Shown: positions 54,801-62,752, numbered from the stretch's first letter. The stretch: 64,000 nucleotides of DNA from Cohnella phaseoli (GCF_003386235.1 NZ_QRDZ01000034.1:47218-111217), one strand, 5' to 3'. Notes: generated from the letters alone by a model not told the origin. Numbers and translations: made by a program.

Positions 54801-56339
54801 TTATCCGCGGTAACGAAGGCCGACTTGACGGAGAGTCGCAGCCTGCTGGAGCTGACGGTTGCCAACGCAGCGACAAGCAAGCAAAAAATTCGCGCCGAGA
54901 AGCTCCTGCGCGCCTTCGAGCTGTTCGAAGCATCGGCACTCAGTTATCCGCGCGGGGATGTCGATGCGCCAACGAACGAACAGGATGCTTTGGCGATGCT
55001 GGCAGATGTGAAACAAAGCTTCGATATGGCGATGAAACGTCAGGTGCTTACGGAGCAGTTCAAAGGAGATCCAATTCTTAATCTGACGACATATGCCCAA
55101 TATAGCGGCAAGTGGGATGGGATACAGACAGAATGGATTGCCGCGCTCCAAAGCTATGCGAACACGATTACGGATCCTGACAGTGAATTCCTTGCGGAGT
55201 TCCAGCGCGTGCAAGCGTATTTCGACAGCATTCATGAGTATTCGGCGACCGCGGTCAAGACGACGGCAAGCAAGGCGACGATTCTGTCCTCGCTTGATTT
55301 CAGCCAGGGGCCTTGGACGGATGCCGTACCGGTTACCGAGTTTCTAAATATGACATCCACGGAAGCCCCGCCGGCAGAGACGAGGATGTATCTGTTGTGG
55401 GATAACGACAATTTGTATGTCGGCTATGAGAACTTTGATCCGAATATGTCCGGTATCATCATGAACGACGATGCGCCCGGCGGATGGTGGCGAGTAGCGG
55501 ACGACTCGGTTGAAACGTATGTGACAGGCGACGTGACCGGAGGGTATACCGGATACTTCACCAATCCCAAGGCCGTCAAATTCATTTACAACTCAAGTTC
55601 GGCCGGCCCGGTGCCAGGCGTAGACACTAATTGGCAAGCAAGCGAGCAGATCGGAACCGATCGTTGGAACGTCATTCAGGTGATTCCGTTCAGCAGCATC
55701 GGGGTTAATCCAAGCACGACAAAGACGCTGATGGGATTTTTCTTCCGAAATTACCACGGTCAATCCGTATATCTGGGCTGGAGAGGCGGGGCGCCTTGGA
55801 CGGCAAAAGATTTCAGACCCGTACATCTCGTCGAGGGGAATAATTCGGTCACGAATCCGTCCATCGAAGAAGGCCTGGTCTCCGAGCCATGGCTGGCATC
55901 CGAATGGTATTCGTACTACACGGACCAGAATTCGACGGTATTGCGGACCAGCGCATTCAAGCGCACGGGCGGTTTCAGCCTGGAGACGAGCGTGACGAAT
56001 GCTAATAGCAGTCCTTTCAAAGTGATGTCGATTACGCCCGGCAAATACAAAGCCGTGTTGAATTACTTCGTGCCGATGAACGCCAACGTTTCAGGCAGCA
56101 TTCAATTGATAGCGACGATCGGCAATGGAAACGGCAACCTCGACAGTATCGCATCGGTCGAAAGGCCCGTTTCATGGCTGCCGGGCAGATGGGTGCAGTT
56201 CGAGTATACGTTCGACGTTGAACCGGATTATAACGGTGAAGTGCCTGACAGCTTGATTCTGAAAATCAACCATTCCGGGTTCGAGTTAGGAGAGAAGCTG
56301 TACATTGACGATGTCTCTTTGTATAAGCTGTCGGACTGA
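51855..56339 (+). CDS. SLH-anchored DUF4838 glycosidase-like protein with CBM9-like domain
   Basis: A 1494-residue surface protein, paralogue of the one at 26979. Signal peptide 1-32; three SLH domains about 53-230 (DISGHWAKKQLLEW, GYSDGSLKPNQPITR); beta-solenoid-like segment 238-390; Thr/Pro/Gly linker; a carboxypeptidase-regulatory-like domain 428-510 (replacing the Ig-like domain of the paralogue); GH20/GH67-like N-domain and DUF4838 barrel about 515-1150 (YGVYEFLERYVGVRW with F-for-Y change, GINDSDNYCAADV); a CBM9-like domain about 1195-1330 (MYLLWDNDNLYVGYEN); and a C-terminal CBM. GAGGAGG precedes the ATG. Likely to cut a wall-accessible polysaccharide. Confidence 0.85.
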   Translation: MMTIKSFGRACTIVLLIASLIGLGYGNAFGAAAGEGDATPGNDAASPSLQAAISDISGHWAKKQLLEWQGIELIKGYSDGSLKPNQPITRGELIALTNRALGFTEEAPISFTDLRSSDWAYKEVAIAVKAGYVQGNADGTIGANRQISRQEAAVMLSRLLKLGDDSDTANTFSDAERIAKWAKAAVGAVAAGRIMIGDGKRSFRPEASMTRAEAVVVLDRSIVSLGGQRMTYDKAGVYGPEGSVQTVKKDVIVNVPGVTLRNMKIEGNLLLAAGIGEGDVTLNNVTVIGKTTVNGGGSNSIHFLNSTLATVIVDKRSGNVRVLLEGSTTVASLTILTPATLSLADDAVIESLILEAVTQALGQGTIKLAILHEGAKSSTFARQPLKKEGTGAIVGSTTGMTGSSGTPGTPGPTTSPEPTQEYGTVSGHVFGPDPIGIEGAEVTLVGPVTKTAASEPSGAFAFSNVPIGTYKIIVSKDHYSDGISSPFNVTSGATSVIDVTIEPGADLSVVVTGQAQAVIVVDDASLSPSANTLAEYVQKSTGAVLPILTTAQLTASGNTYDDDVRIYIGKSVPGAEAAVAVKTQNLNDDGFVIMPYGNDLSISGPTGSGTKFGVYEFLERYVGVRWLMPGPDGEDVPQQDDVVVAFTSVIDEPAAISRHFFGTEAWYTLQTTADWAERNRMHDAIKFHHYLNVLFDPQVFATHPEYYPGGVVPSHPYAWQPCLNDDTAAAAIWRIKDYFHNFPNEKSFSLGINDSDNYCAADVALANGKINSIGVVDMSDVYYAWVNQVVEGVLEDYPDKKFGLLAYWNVYDPPSTVMLNSHVIPYITDDRLTWIDPDMAAIGNDITEQWQLKADNLGFYEYLFGTPYNLPRVYMNQMADNYEYAKEHNVVAHVAELYPNFGEGPKPWLSAKLQWDPDQDVGLLLDEWYERTVGEDAASYLEQYFDLWENFWTVRVLNTDWYLDWKNKADRANFLPLQDHRYLSAVTKADLTESRSLLELTVANAATSKQKIRAEKLLRAFELFEASALSYPRGDVDAPTNEQDALAMLADVKQSFDMAMKRQVLTEQFKGDPILNLTTYAQYSGKWDGIQTEWIAALQSYANTITDPDSEFLAEFQRVQAYFDSIHEYSATAVKTTASKATILSSLDFSQGPWTDAVPVTEFLNMTSTEAPPAETRMYLLWDNDNLYVGYENFDPNMSGIIMNDDAPGGWWRVADDSVETYVTGDVTGGYTGYFTNPKAVKFIYNSSSAGPVPGVDTNWQASEQIGTDRWNVIQVIPFSSIGVNPSTTKTLMGFFFRNYHGQSVYLGWRGGAPWTAKDFRPVHLVEGNNSVTNPSIEEGLVSEPWLASEWYSYYTDQNSTVLRTSAFKRTGGFSLETSVTNANSSPFKVMSITPGKYKAVLNYFVPMNANVSGSIQLIATIGNGNGNLDSIASVERPVSWLPGRWVQFEYTFDVEPDYNGEVPDSLILKINHSGFELGEKLYIDDVSLYKLSD

Positions 56340-56388
56340 TCGGTAGATATGATGAGTCGACAACGGGGCTGTCCTCTAAGCCAACCAA

Positions 56389-56445
56389 GTTGCTCTGAGT
56401 GCTGATCGATGAACAAGGTAAAAGGGGGATGTACCTCCCTCCGAT
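56389..56445 (+). repeat. Left arm of ~50-bp terminal inverted repeat
   Basis: The block from AGTTGCTC through GATCGATG to GGGGGATGTACCTCCC matches, in reverse complement, the block at 56831-56880 with a few small gaps and mismatches. Together they bound a 490-base region that contains a hairpin and the second dispersed repeat. This looks like a small non-autonomous mobile element; no target-site duplication was recognised. Confidence 0.65.
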
Positions 56446-56448
56446 GCT

Positions 56449-56505
56449 ATACGCTCCTGAAATGGGAATAGGTAAACCCGTTACAAGGTCATTTCAGGAG
56501 CGTAT
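56449..56505. other. 16-bp perfect inverted repeat
   Basis: ATACGCTCCTGAAATG (56449-56464) and its exact complement (56490-56505) are separated by 25 bases. It can form a stable stem-loop about 110 bases after the SLH gene. There is no T-run, so it may be structural to the surrounding repeat element rather than a terminator. Confidence 0.65.
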
Positions 56506-56548
56506 GAGGCAGTCTCCGGGCTAATCATGACCCTCAACAATTCCAAAT

Positions 56549-56814
56549 GATTCCAGAAGTTGTTCGTATAATTATCGAAGACGCTTTAGTGGCATACAAT
56601 CCCTGATCTTGGTTGATTTATACGGTTTTTCCTACAAAGGTTCGTCGTTTGAGTCTGAGCAGAGGGGCTTTGTACGATTTTTCGAACAAACGTCCGCCGT
56701 TTAAGCCTGATTCGAGCTACGTTGTACGATTTTCCGACTAACTTCCCTGAGTAAATTCAAGTGTTGCAATTAAATCCGCCGTAAAAGTTGATTATCCAGT
56801 AAATTGGAAACGTT
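56549..56814 (-). repeat. Dispersed intergenic element built of 52-bp units, copy 2
   Basis: The reverse complement of this block aligns with 38800-39129 over most of its length (shared TTTCCAATT, CTGGATA, GGGAAGTTAGTCG, CTCGAATCAGGCT, CGATNATTATACG). Here the GRAAAAYCGTACAA unit occurs three times at exact 52-base steps, against five units in copy 1. The copy is in the opposite orientation. No coding function is apparent. Confidence 0.8.
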
Positions 56815-56830
56815 GTGGATCAATCATAGG

Positions 56831-56880
56831 TCTCCGGGAGGTACACCCCCTTCTTTATACATCGATCCTCTCAAGCAACT
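56831..56880 (-). repeat. Right arm of ~50-bp terminal inverted repeat
   Basis: Complement of the left arm at 56389-56445, containing GGGAGGTACACCCCC and CATCGATC. It ends 77 bases before the GHL6-like start, so it could also influence expression of that gene. Confidence 0.65.
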
Positions 56881-56957
56881 CTGCTTGTGAGACATAGATT
56901 TAATTAATATTAAAGTTGTTAGGCAACAGGTGTTCAACATGGACTGGAGGCACGATC

Positions 56958-58907
56958 ATGAGATTGATAAAACGGGCTGTTCATCTGGATTTTCATACTT
57001 TGCCCGACATTCCTGATTTTGGCGCTAATTTTGACGCGAAGCAATTCGCAAGGACGTTGAAAGACGCCAAGGTAGATTTTATTAATGTGTTTGCGAAGTG
57101 CAACATCGGTTTTGCCTACTATCCGACGAAGATCGGTTTGCCGCACCCGCATATGAAATTCGATATGCTTGGACAGATGGTCGAAGAATGCCACAAGTTG
57201 GGCATCGGCGTTGTTGCTTATTTTAATGTCGGCCTGGATCACGAGATGGCCCGAAAGCATCGTGAATGGTGTCTGGTCAATAAGGAAGGTCAAATCATTG
57301 AAGGAGATCGGACGGCGAACTTTTTCCGGCTCATGTGCTTAAACTCGGGGTATCGCGACTATTTGCTGAGTTTGATCAAGGAAGTCGTTGATCTGTATCC
57401 CGTGGACGGCATTTTTCTGGATTGCATCCTGATCAACCCTTGCTATGGGAACGAGTGCAACGAGAGCATGCTGGAGCGGGGCATGGATCCGTTGAAGGAC
57501 CAGGACGCTGCCGCCTTCATGAAACAGACGGCCATCGATTTTTTCTGGGACGTGAAGAAAGCGATCGGGGATGACATCTTCTTCTTTCCGAACGGACTTG
57601 GTCACATCAACTGCTACGGACTGGGCACTCACATCGAAATCGAATGCTTGCCGGGCGCGTGGAGCTACGATTACTTTGCCGCCCAGGCGGCCTATGCGCG
57701 CAACCTCGGCAAGCAAGTCGTGTATATGACCGGTCGATTCCATGCCAGCTGGGGAGATTTCGGCGGATTAAAAAGCAAAGCCTCGCTTGAGTACGACTGC
57801 TGGGATGCAATCAGCAACGGCATTACGACATCGGTTGGCGACCATATGCATCCCCGCGACGGTTTGGAGCCGGATGTATACCGGATGGTCGGGGAGGTAT
57901 ACGCCGATATCGAGCGCTATGAACCTTGGACGGACTATGCCCGCGCAGTGACGGACATCGCCATCATTATGCCGGAAGGCTGCGATATGGGCGCGAACAA
58001 TGTGGCGTTTCCGCAAGGTCAGGCGATCTTGAACGCGGCGGCGAGAATGCTCGGAGAGCTGAAATATTCTTTCGACATTATGGACGAGCGAGCGGATATC
58101 TCCAAGTATAAAGTGATTATTCTGCCTGACGTCATACCGGTCACGAATTTGCTTCGGGAGAAGCTGGAAGCGCACCTGGCCAAAGGCGGCGGCATCATTA
58201 GCACCGGCAGCTCCGGTCTCAATCCGGAGAAAACGACGTTTGCCATGAACGACTGGAACATGAGCTACGACGGTCCCGACCCGTGGAATGCCTCGTACTT
58301 CAAAATGCTGGAGGGCGACCGACAGCTTCTCCCGGACCGCTTGTGCGCGATTTATAACCAGGGCATTCAGATGAACGGAAAACCGGGCTCGCATACGGTT
58401 GCCGACTACTATCAGCCGTATTTTAACCGCAAATGGGACGGTTTTCACGGCACCTTCTATACACCGCCGGAAAAATACGCGGGATGGCCGGCTGTACTGC
58501 GTTCGGGGAATGTGTTCCAGATTTGCTTCCAGCTCTTCGCCGGATACGGCGAATATGCGATGCCGGAGCACAAATATATGCTGAAACACTGTCTTGAGCA
58601 GCTGCTGCCGGATCCGATCCTCAAGGTTGAGCATATTCCATCGACAACGCGCGTAACGGTGACGGCCAAGGATCAGATGCAAATGATTCACGTCAAGGTC
58701 ACTTATCCGGAAATGCGCAACAAATATAACGTCATCGAGGAACATGCCACTCTGCATGGCGGAGTCGTGAGCATTCGAGGCGAGAGCCCAAAGGCTGTGT
58801 ACGTCGCGCCAACGAAACAACCTCTCCCTTACAAAATGGTCGACGGTTATATTCGCATCCCGCTGCCTGAAGTCGTCGGATACACGATGGTTGTCGTGGA
58901 GCATTAA
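56958..58907 (+). CDS. GHL6-like intracellular glycoside hydrolase, copy 2
   Basis: A 649-residue paralogue of the protein at 32616, similar from end to end (shared IPDFGANFDAK, NVFAKCNIGFAYYPT, GLDHEMARKHREW, GDHMHPRDGL). No signal peptide. The presumed nucleophile aspartate is in VDGIFLDCILINPCYGNEC, and the trimerisation-like domain includes YKVIILPDVIPVTNLL. ATG 56958 has GGAGG six bases upstream; an ATG at 56916 does not. As at the first locus it follows an SLH-DUF4838 gene, but here a ~500-base repeat-rich region lies between them. Substrate unknown. Confidence 0.78.
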   Translation: MRLIKRAVHLDFHTLPDIPDFGANFDAKQFARTLKDAKVDFINVFAKCNIGFAYYPTKIGLPHPHMKFDMLGQMVEECHKLGIGVVAYFNVGLDHEMARKHREWCLVNKEGQIIEGDRTANFFRLMCLNSGYRDYLLSLIKEVVDLYPVDGIFLDCILINPCYGNECNESMLERGMDPLKDQDAAAFMKQTAIDFFWDVKKAIGDDIFFFPNGLGHINCYGLGTHIEIECLPGAWSYDYFAAQAAYARNLGKQVVYMTGRFHASWGDFGGLKSKASLEYDCWDAISNGITTSVGDHMHPRDGLEPDVYRMVGEVYADIERYEPWTDYARAVTDIAIIMPEGCDMGANNVAFPQGQAILNAAARMLGELKYSFDIMDERADISKYKVIILPDVIPVTNLLREKLEAHLAKGGGIISTGSSGLNPEKTTFAMNDWNMSYDGPDPWNASYFKMLEGDRQLLPDRLCAIYNQGIQMNGKPGSHTVADYYQPYFNRKWDGFHGTFYTPPEKYAGWPAVLRSGNVFQICFQLFAGYGEYAMPEHKYMLKHCLEQLLPDPILKVEHIPSTTRVTVTAKDQMQMIHVKVTYPEMRNKYNVIEEHATLHGGVVSIRGESPKAVYVAPTKQPLPYKMVDGYIRIPLPEVVGYTMVVVEH

Positions 58908-58937
58908 GCGTTAAGAGGAGCGGCGCTGGGGAAAAAC

Positions 58938-59016
58938 GTCTATCGGCGATAAATTGTCTATTGCACGTTAACGCGGTTTTCTCCACCTTTCGTCTATGTT
59001 GCGCCATATCGTCTAT
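58938..59016 (+). promoter_or_regulatory. Array of four GTCTAT operator-like repeats, copy 2
   Basis: GTCTAT occurs at 58938, 58956, 58992 and 59011, spacings 18, 36 and 19 bases, identical to the array at 23371-23449. The last motif continues as TATATAC, a possible -10, and lies 82 bases before the glycosidase start. Bases between the motifs are not conserved, so the pattern of motif plus spacing appears to be under selection. Confidence 0.75.
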
Positions 59017-59092
59017 ATACGGGATCGGGAAATGTTTGTAGCTTGAAGGTGAAGCTGCGTTAGAGGAGCAAGCGTCAAAGGAGCAGGGGAGA

Positions 59093-61237
59093 ATGGAGCG
59101 CAATTACGATTTTCGCAAACGGCTCGAAGTTGTTCACAAGCCGAACCGCCGCGATCCGGTTGTTTGTGCCGATGAAGGCGAGCCGGAAATTTCGGAAGAT
59201 TGGCGCATCGTCGTCGATGAGGCGGCCGGGCCGTTGCTCTTGAACACGGCCAAAGACTTGCAGGATTACCTGTTTACAAGTATGAACGTCTCCGTTCGCT
59301 TGATCCGGACGCGGAACGTTGCGGAAGCAGAGGCTGGCGGAAATCGCGTCATTGTGCTAGCGACGAAGGAACAACTGCCCGCGCTGGGCGGAGCGCTTGA
59401 GAAATCGAGAAGCTATCGGATTGTTGTAGATGCGGACCGTATCGTTGTATGCGGGTTCGACGACAGAGGAGCCGCACAGGGGAGCTATTTTCTCGAAGAC
59501 AAAATGAATTTACGCGAAGCCCCGGTATTAGAAGTCATGGACGTTACCCGAGAGCCGCTGTTCTCGCCGCGTATGGCGCATTCCGGCTGGGGGTTGGACC
59601 GCTATCCGGATGCTCATCTGAACGCGATGGCCCATGCGGGCATCGACGCGATCATGGTGTTCGTGAAGGATGTCGACGAAACTCCGGAAGGCTATCAGGA
59701 TTTCAACTACCTGGTTGACCGCGCCGAGCTGTATGGGTTGGACGTTTATGTGTACAGCTATTTAACGAGCAGACTTCATCCGGACGACCCGGATGCCCAG
59801 GCTTATTACGAGAGTACTTACGGTAAGGTGTTTCGGGCTTGCCCCCGTTTCAAGGGCGTTATTCTGGTAGGAGAATCTTGCGAATTCCCGAGCAAGGACC
59901 CGAATACGACGGGCAAGCTGCGTCTCGAGTGGCCGGCCGACCAGCCGCAAACGAAGCCCAGCCCGGGCTGGTGGCCGTGCCGCGACTTCCCTCAGTGGCT
60001 TCGTCTGCTGTCGGGCACGATTCGCGCCCATAACCCGGATGCGGATATCGTGTTTTGGACGTACAACTGGGGGTATACGCCGAAGGAAGATCGCCTCGCG
60101 CTCATCCGCGCGCTTCCGGAAAATATTACGCTGCAAGTGACGTTCGAAATGTTCGAGCAAATCCGCAACGAGCATGTGACCCACGTATGCGTCGATTACA
60201 CGCTGTCGAACGTCGGGCCGGGCGAGTATTTCCGCAGCGAAGCGGAAGTCGCCTGCGAACGCGGCATTAAGCTGCACGCCATGAGCAATACCGGCGGGCT
60301 CACTTGGGATTTCGGCGTCATTCCTTACGAGCCGTTCCCCGGCCAATGGAATCGCAGACATTCGGCGCTGTTGAAAGCCCGCGAGGACTGGGGACTGAGC
60401 GGCCTGATGGAATCGCATCATTACGGCTGGTGGCCTTCGTTCGTGAGCGAGTTGGCCAAATGGGCTTATTGGAGTCCGAGTCCGACTTATGAGGAAGCGT
60501 TGGCGATGATCGCCAAGCGGGACTTCGGCGAGGAAGCGGCGCCTCTGGCGCAGGAAGCGTGGAGCGCGTGGAGCGAAGCGATTCGGCATTATGTTCCGAC
60601 GAACGAAGACCAGTACGGTCCGTTCCGCGTCGGGCCGTCTTATCCGCTTGTGTTTCGCAAGCCCATGTTTGGCAAGGCGGTACAAATGCCGGCAGCAAAG
60701 CATGCGATGTTCGGGAATGAAATCGTATTAACGGACTATGAACCGTTGGAAGATCCGCGGCAATCGCTCGGCGTATCCCGCATCGACGTAGAGCTGCGCA
60801 GTCTGGGCCGCATGCTGGAGCGGATGGAGGAAGGCAACGGATTGTTGGAGAGGGTGCTGGCGTTGACGCCGGAGAACAAAAGGGCCGATGGCAGGTTTAT
60901 GCTCGGCATTGGGCAGTTTATCGCAAGGTCCTTGCAGACGACGATTCATGTCAAAGAGTGGTGGAAGCTGAAAAAGCAACTGCTGAGCGAAGGGGATACC
61001 GACAAAGCGACGACTTTGCTGGAGCAAATGGAGGAGTTGGCCTTCAGGGAAATCGCCAACGCGGAAGCGACAATTCCGCTCGTGGAAGCCGATTCCCGGC
61101 TTGGCTGGGAGCCGAGCATGGAATATATGACGGACGCCGATCATTTGCGGTGGAAGATCGCTCAAGTGAGAAGCGTGTTGGACAGCGAGTTCGCGCAATA
61201 TCGCAAATCGCTTGCGCTAACAAATGCCGTAAATTGA
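59093..61237 (+). CDS. GH20/GH67-like cytoplasmic glycoside hydrolase
   Basis: A 714-residue protein without a signal peptide. Residues 1-150 resemble the alpha/beta domain that precedes GH20 and GH67 barrels (LLLNTAKDLQDYLF, RIVVCGFDDRGAAQGSYFLED). A TIM-barrel region follows (IDAIMVFVKDVDETP, FKGVILVGESCEFPSKDP with acidic residues, IVFWTYNWGYTP, GLMESHHYGWWPSF) and then a helical C-terminus. It may be an alpha-glucuronidase- or hexosaminidase-type enzyme; this is a fold-level guess. AAAGGAGCAGGGGAG precedes the ATG. It is the first gene after the GTCTAT array and heads a tight operon. Confidence 0.72.
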   Translation: MERNYDFRKRLEVVHKPNRRDPVVCADEGEPEISEDWRIVVDEAAGPLLLNTAKDLQDYLFTSMNVSVRLIRTRNVAEAEAGGNRVIVLATKEQLPALGGALEKSRSYRIVVDADRIVVCGFDDRGAAQGSYFLEDKMNLREAPVLEVMDVTREPLFSPRMAHSGWGLDRYPDAHLNAMAHAGIDAIMVFVKDVDETPEGYQDFNYLVDRAELYGLDVYVYSYLTSRLHPDDPDAQAYYESTYGKVFRACPRFKGVILVGESCEFPSKDPNTTGKLRLEWPADQPQTKPSPGWWPCRDFPQWLRLLSGTIRAHNPDADIVFWTYNWGYTPKEDRLALIRALPENITLQVTFEMFEQIRNEHVTHVCVDYTLSNVGPGEYFRSEAEVACERGIKLHAMSNTGGLTWDFGVIPYEPFPGQWNRRHSALLKAREDWGLSGLMESHHYGWWPSFVSELAKWAYWSPSPTYEEALAMIAKRDFGEEAAPLAQEAWSAWSEAIRHYVPTNEDQYGPFRVGPSYPLVFRKPMFGKAVQMPAAKHAMFGNEIVLTDYEPLEDPRQSLGVSRIDVELRSLGRMLERMEEGNGLLERVLALTPENKRADGRFMLGIGQFIARSLQTTIHVKEWWKLKKQLLSEGDTDKATTLLEQMEELAFREIANAEATIPLVEADSRLGWEPSMEYMTDADHLRWKIAQVRSVLDSEFAQYRKSLALTNAVN

Positions 61238-61270
61238 ACGAACGTTGGCGGAGGAAGGGGAGGGGGCGGC

Positions 61271-62335
61271 ATGCAGCGAGAGCCGAGAGCAAACGTTGTC
61301 CCTGCGATGGGGCGGCAGGAACGGGGAGCCGTTCAACTGAAGGATCTCGCCAAGCAATTAAACGTGTCGGTATCCACGGTGTCCCGGACGGTGAACGGTA
61401 CCGGCCGGGTAAGCGCCGAGACCCGAAAGCGGATACTGGCGGCCATCGAGCGGACGGGATACCGTCCGAACGAGATCGCTCGCAGCCTGAAGCGCCGCAG
61501 CGCCCGCACGCTTGGCGTCGTGCTGGCGGACATCTCCAACGGCTTCTGCTCCAAGGTGATCAAGGGCGTGGAGAAGGTGGCCAGCGAGAACGAATACAGC
61601 GTGTTCGTGTGCAATACGGACGAGGATGTCGGCAGAGAAGAGGACTACGTTCGGCTGCTGCTGCAAAACCAGGTCGGCGGGCTGGTCATCGCTACCGTCG
61701 GCGCGGATTCAAGGCTGTTTCAGCCATATCTCGATGCCGGCATTCCGGTCGTCTTCATCGACAACCTGCCAAGCATGGCGGACAGCTATAATCTGGTGGC
61801 CATCGACAATGTCAAAGCGAGCCGGGCTATCGCCCAGCATCTGGCGGACCAAGGTCATCGCCAAATCGCGATGCTAACGGGACCGCTGCATCAATCGACG
61901 GCTGCCGAGCGAACGCGGGGCTTTCGGGAGGGACTGGCGGATTCCGGCATCGCATTGGAGGACGAATGGATCGGCGTCGGTGAATTCAAGCGCGAGAGCG
62001 GCTACCGGATCATGCGGGAGTGGTTGGAGCGGGAAGTATGTCCGACGGCGGTGTTCGCCGCAAGCGACTTTCTGCTCTATGGCGCGATCCAGGCGATCTA
62101 CGAGAAAGGGCTGACCATTCCCGGCGACATCGCGGTTGCTTGCTTCGACGCGAGCGACGAGACGGGCCTGTTGAGGCCGGGAATCACTTCGGTCGTTCAG
62201 CCCGCGTTCGAGATCGGAGCGTTAGCCGCGGATCTCATCATGAGAAGAGAGCGGAACAAGGAAGTAAAACGATTCGAGAAAATTGTGCTGGAGCCGAACG
62301 TGGTTTTGCGGGAATCGAGTCTTAGACAACTTTGA
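61271..62335 (+). CDS. LacI-family transcriptional regulator
   Basis: A 354-residue repressor-type protein. The helix-turn-helix and hinge are at about residues 22-75 (LKDLAKQLNVSVSTVSRTVN, RPNEIARSLKRRSA), about 20 residues later than usual, so a shorter product from a downstream start is possible. The periplasmic-binding-like sugar domain follows (GVVLADISNGF, PVVFIDN, TAVFAASDFLLYGAIQ). GGAGGGGG precedes the ATG at 61271. Its position inside the operon suggests local control by a sugar produced in the pathway. Confidence 0.92.
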   Translation: MQREPRANVVPAMGRQERGAVQLKDLAKQLNVSVSTVSRTVNGTGRVSAETRKRILAAIERTGYRPNEIARSLKRRSARTLGVVLADISNGFCSKVIKGVEKVASENEYSVFVCNTDEDVGREEDYVRLLLQNQVGGLVIATVGADSRLFQPYLDAGIPVVFIDNLPSMADSYNLVAIDNVKASRAIAQHLADQGHRQIAMLTGPLHQSTAAERTRGFREGLADSGIALEDEWIGVGEFKRESGYRIMREWLEREVCPTAVFAASDFLLYGAIQAIYEKGLTIPGDIAVACFDASDETGLLRPGITSVVQPAFEIGALAADLIMRRERNKEVKRFEKIVLEPNVVLRESSLRQL

Positions 62336-62349
62336 AGGGAGAGGACGAA

Positions 62350-62733
62350 ATGGGAAAGGGTCAGGGCAAAGCGCAGGGCAACATGCAGTGGATTTTTCCC
62401 GATTGCGAACTGCCGCCGGCGGGGGATTCCCTGCTGAAGGGGCATGAATCAGTCATTGTGCTGAACTTGGGGAACGACGAGGCAAACGTGAGGTTAACGC
62501 TGTATTTTACGGATCGCAAACCGGTTCGGGAGATCGAAGTAAAGGTCGAGGGGGAGAGAGTACGCTGTTTGCGGCTCGACAACCCGGATGATATGAACGG
62601 ATACGTCGTTCCGCGAGAGGAACAGTACGCGCTGAAGGTCGAGAGCGACACGCCGATCGTCGTGCAGTACGGACGGCTCGATACGCGGCAAGACAACATG
62701 GCCTTTTATACGACGATGGGATTTAGCGAATAA
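62350..62733 (+). CDS. ASRT-family (sensory rhodopsin transducer-like) protein
   Basis: A 127-residue all-beta protein resembling the Anabaena sensory rhodopsin transducer family (MQWIFPDCELPP, ESVIVLNLGNDEANVRLTLYF, YVVPREEQYALKVESDTPIVVQYGRLD). No rhodopsin gene is near. Comparative studies of the family proposed that these domains bind small molecules, probably sugars, which fits this operon. The ATG at 62350 has AAGGGAGAGG upstream and follows the LacI stop by 14 bases; an in-frame TTG at 62332 overlaps that stop. Function is unproven. Confidence 0.82.
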   Translation: MGKGQGKAQGNMQWIFPDCELPPAGDSLLKGHESVIVLNLGNDEANVRLTLYFTDRKPVREIEVKVEGERVRCLRLDNPDDMNGYVVPREEQYALKVESDTPIVVQYGRLDTRQDNMAFYTTMGFSE

Positions 62734-62752
62734 GAATGGAGCTGGGACAACG

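Noticed and set aside
56389..56880. Insertion sequence with a transposase
   Set aside because: The region between the inverted repeats has no open frame of useful length, so only a non-autonomous element can be argued.
59762..60703. Minus-strand open frame (313 codons) inside the GH20/GH67-like gene
   Set aside because: No ribosome-binding site or family features; fully inside a convincing + strand gene.
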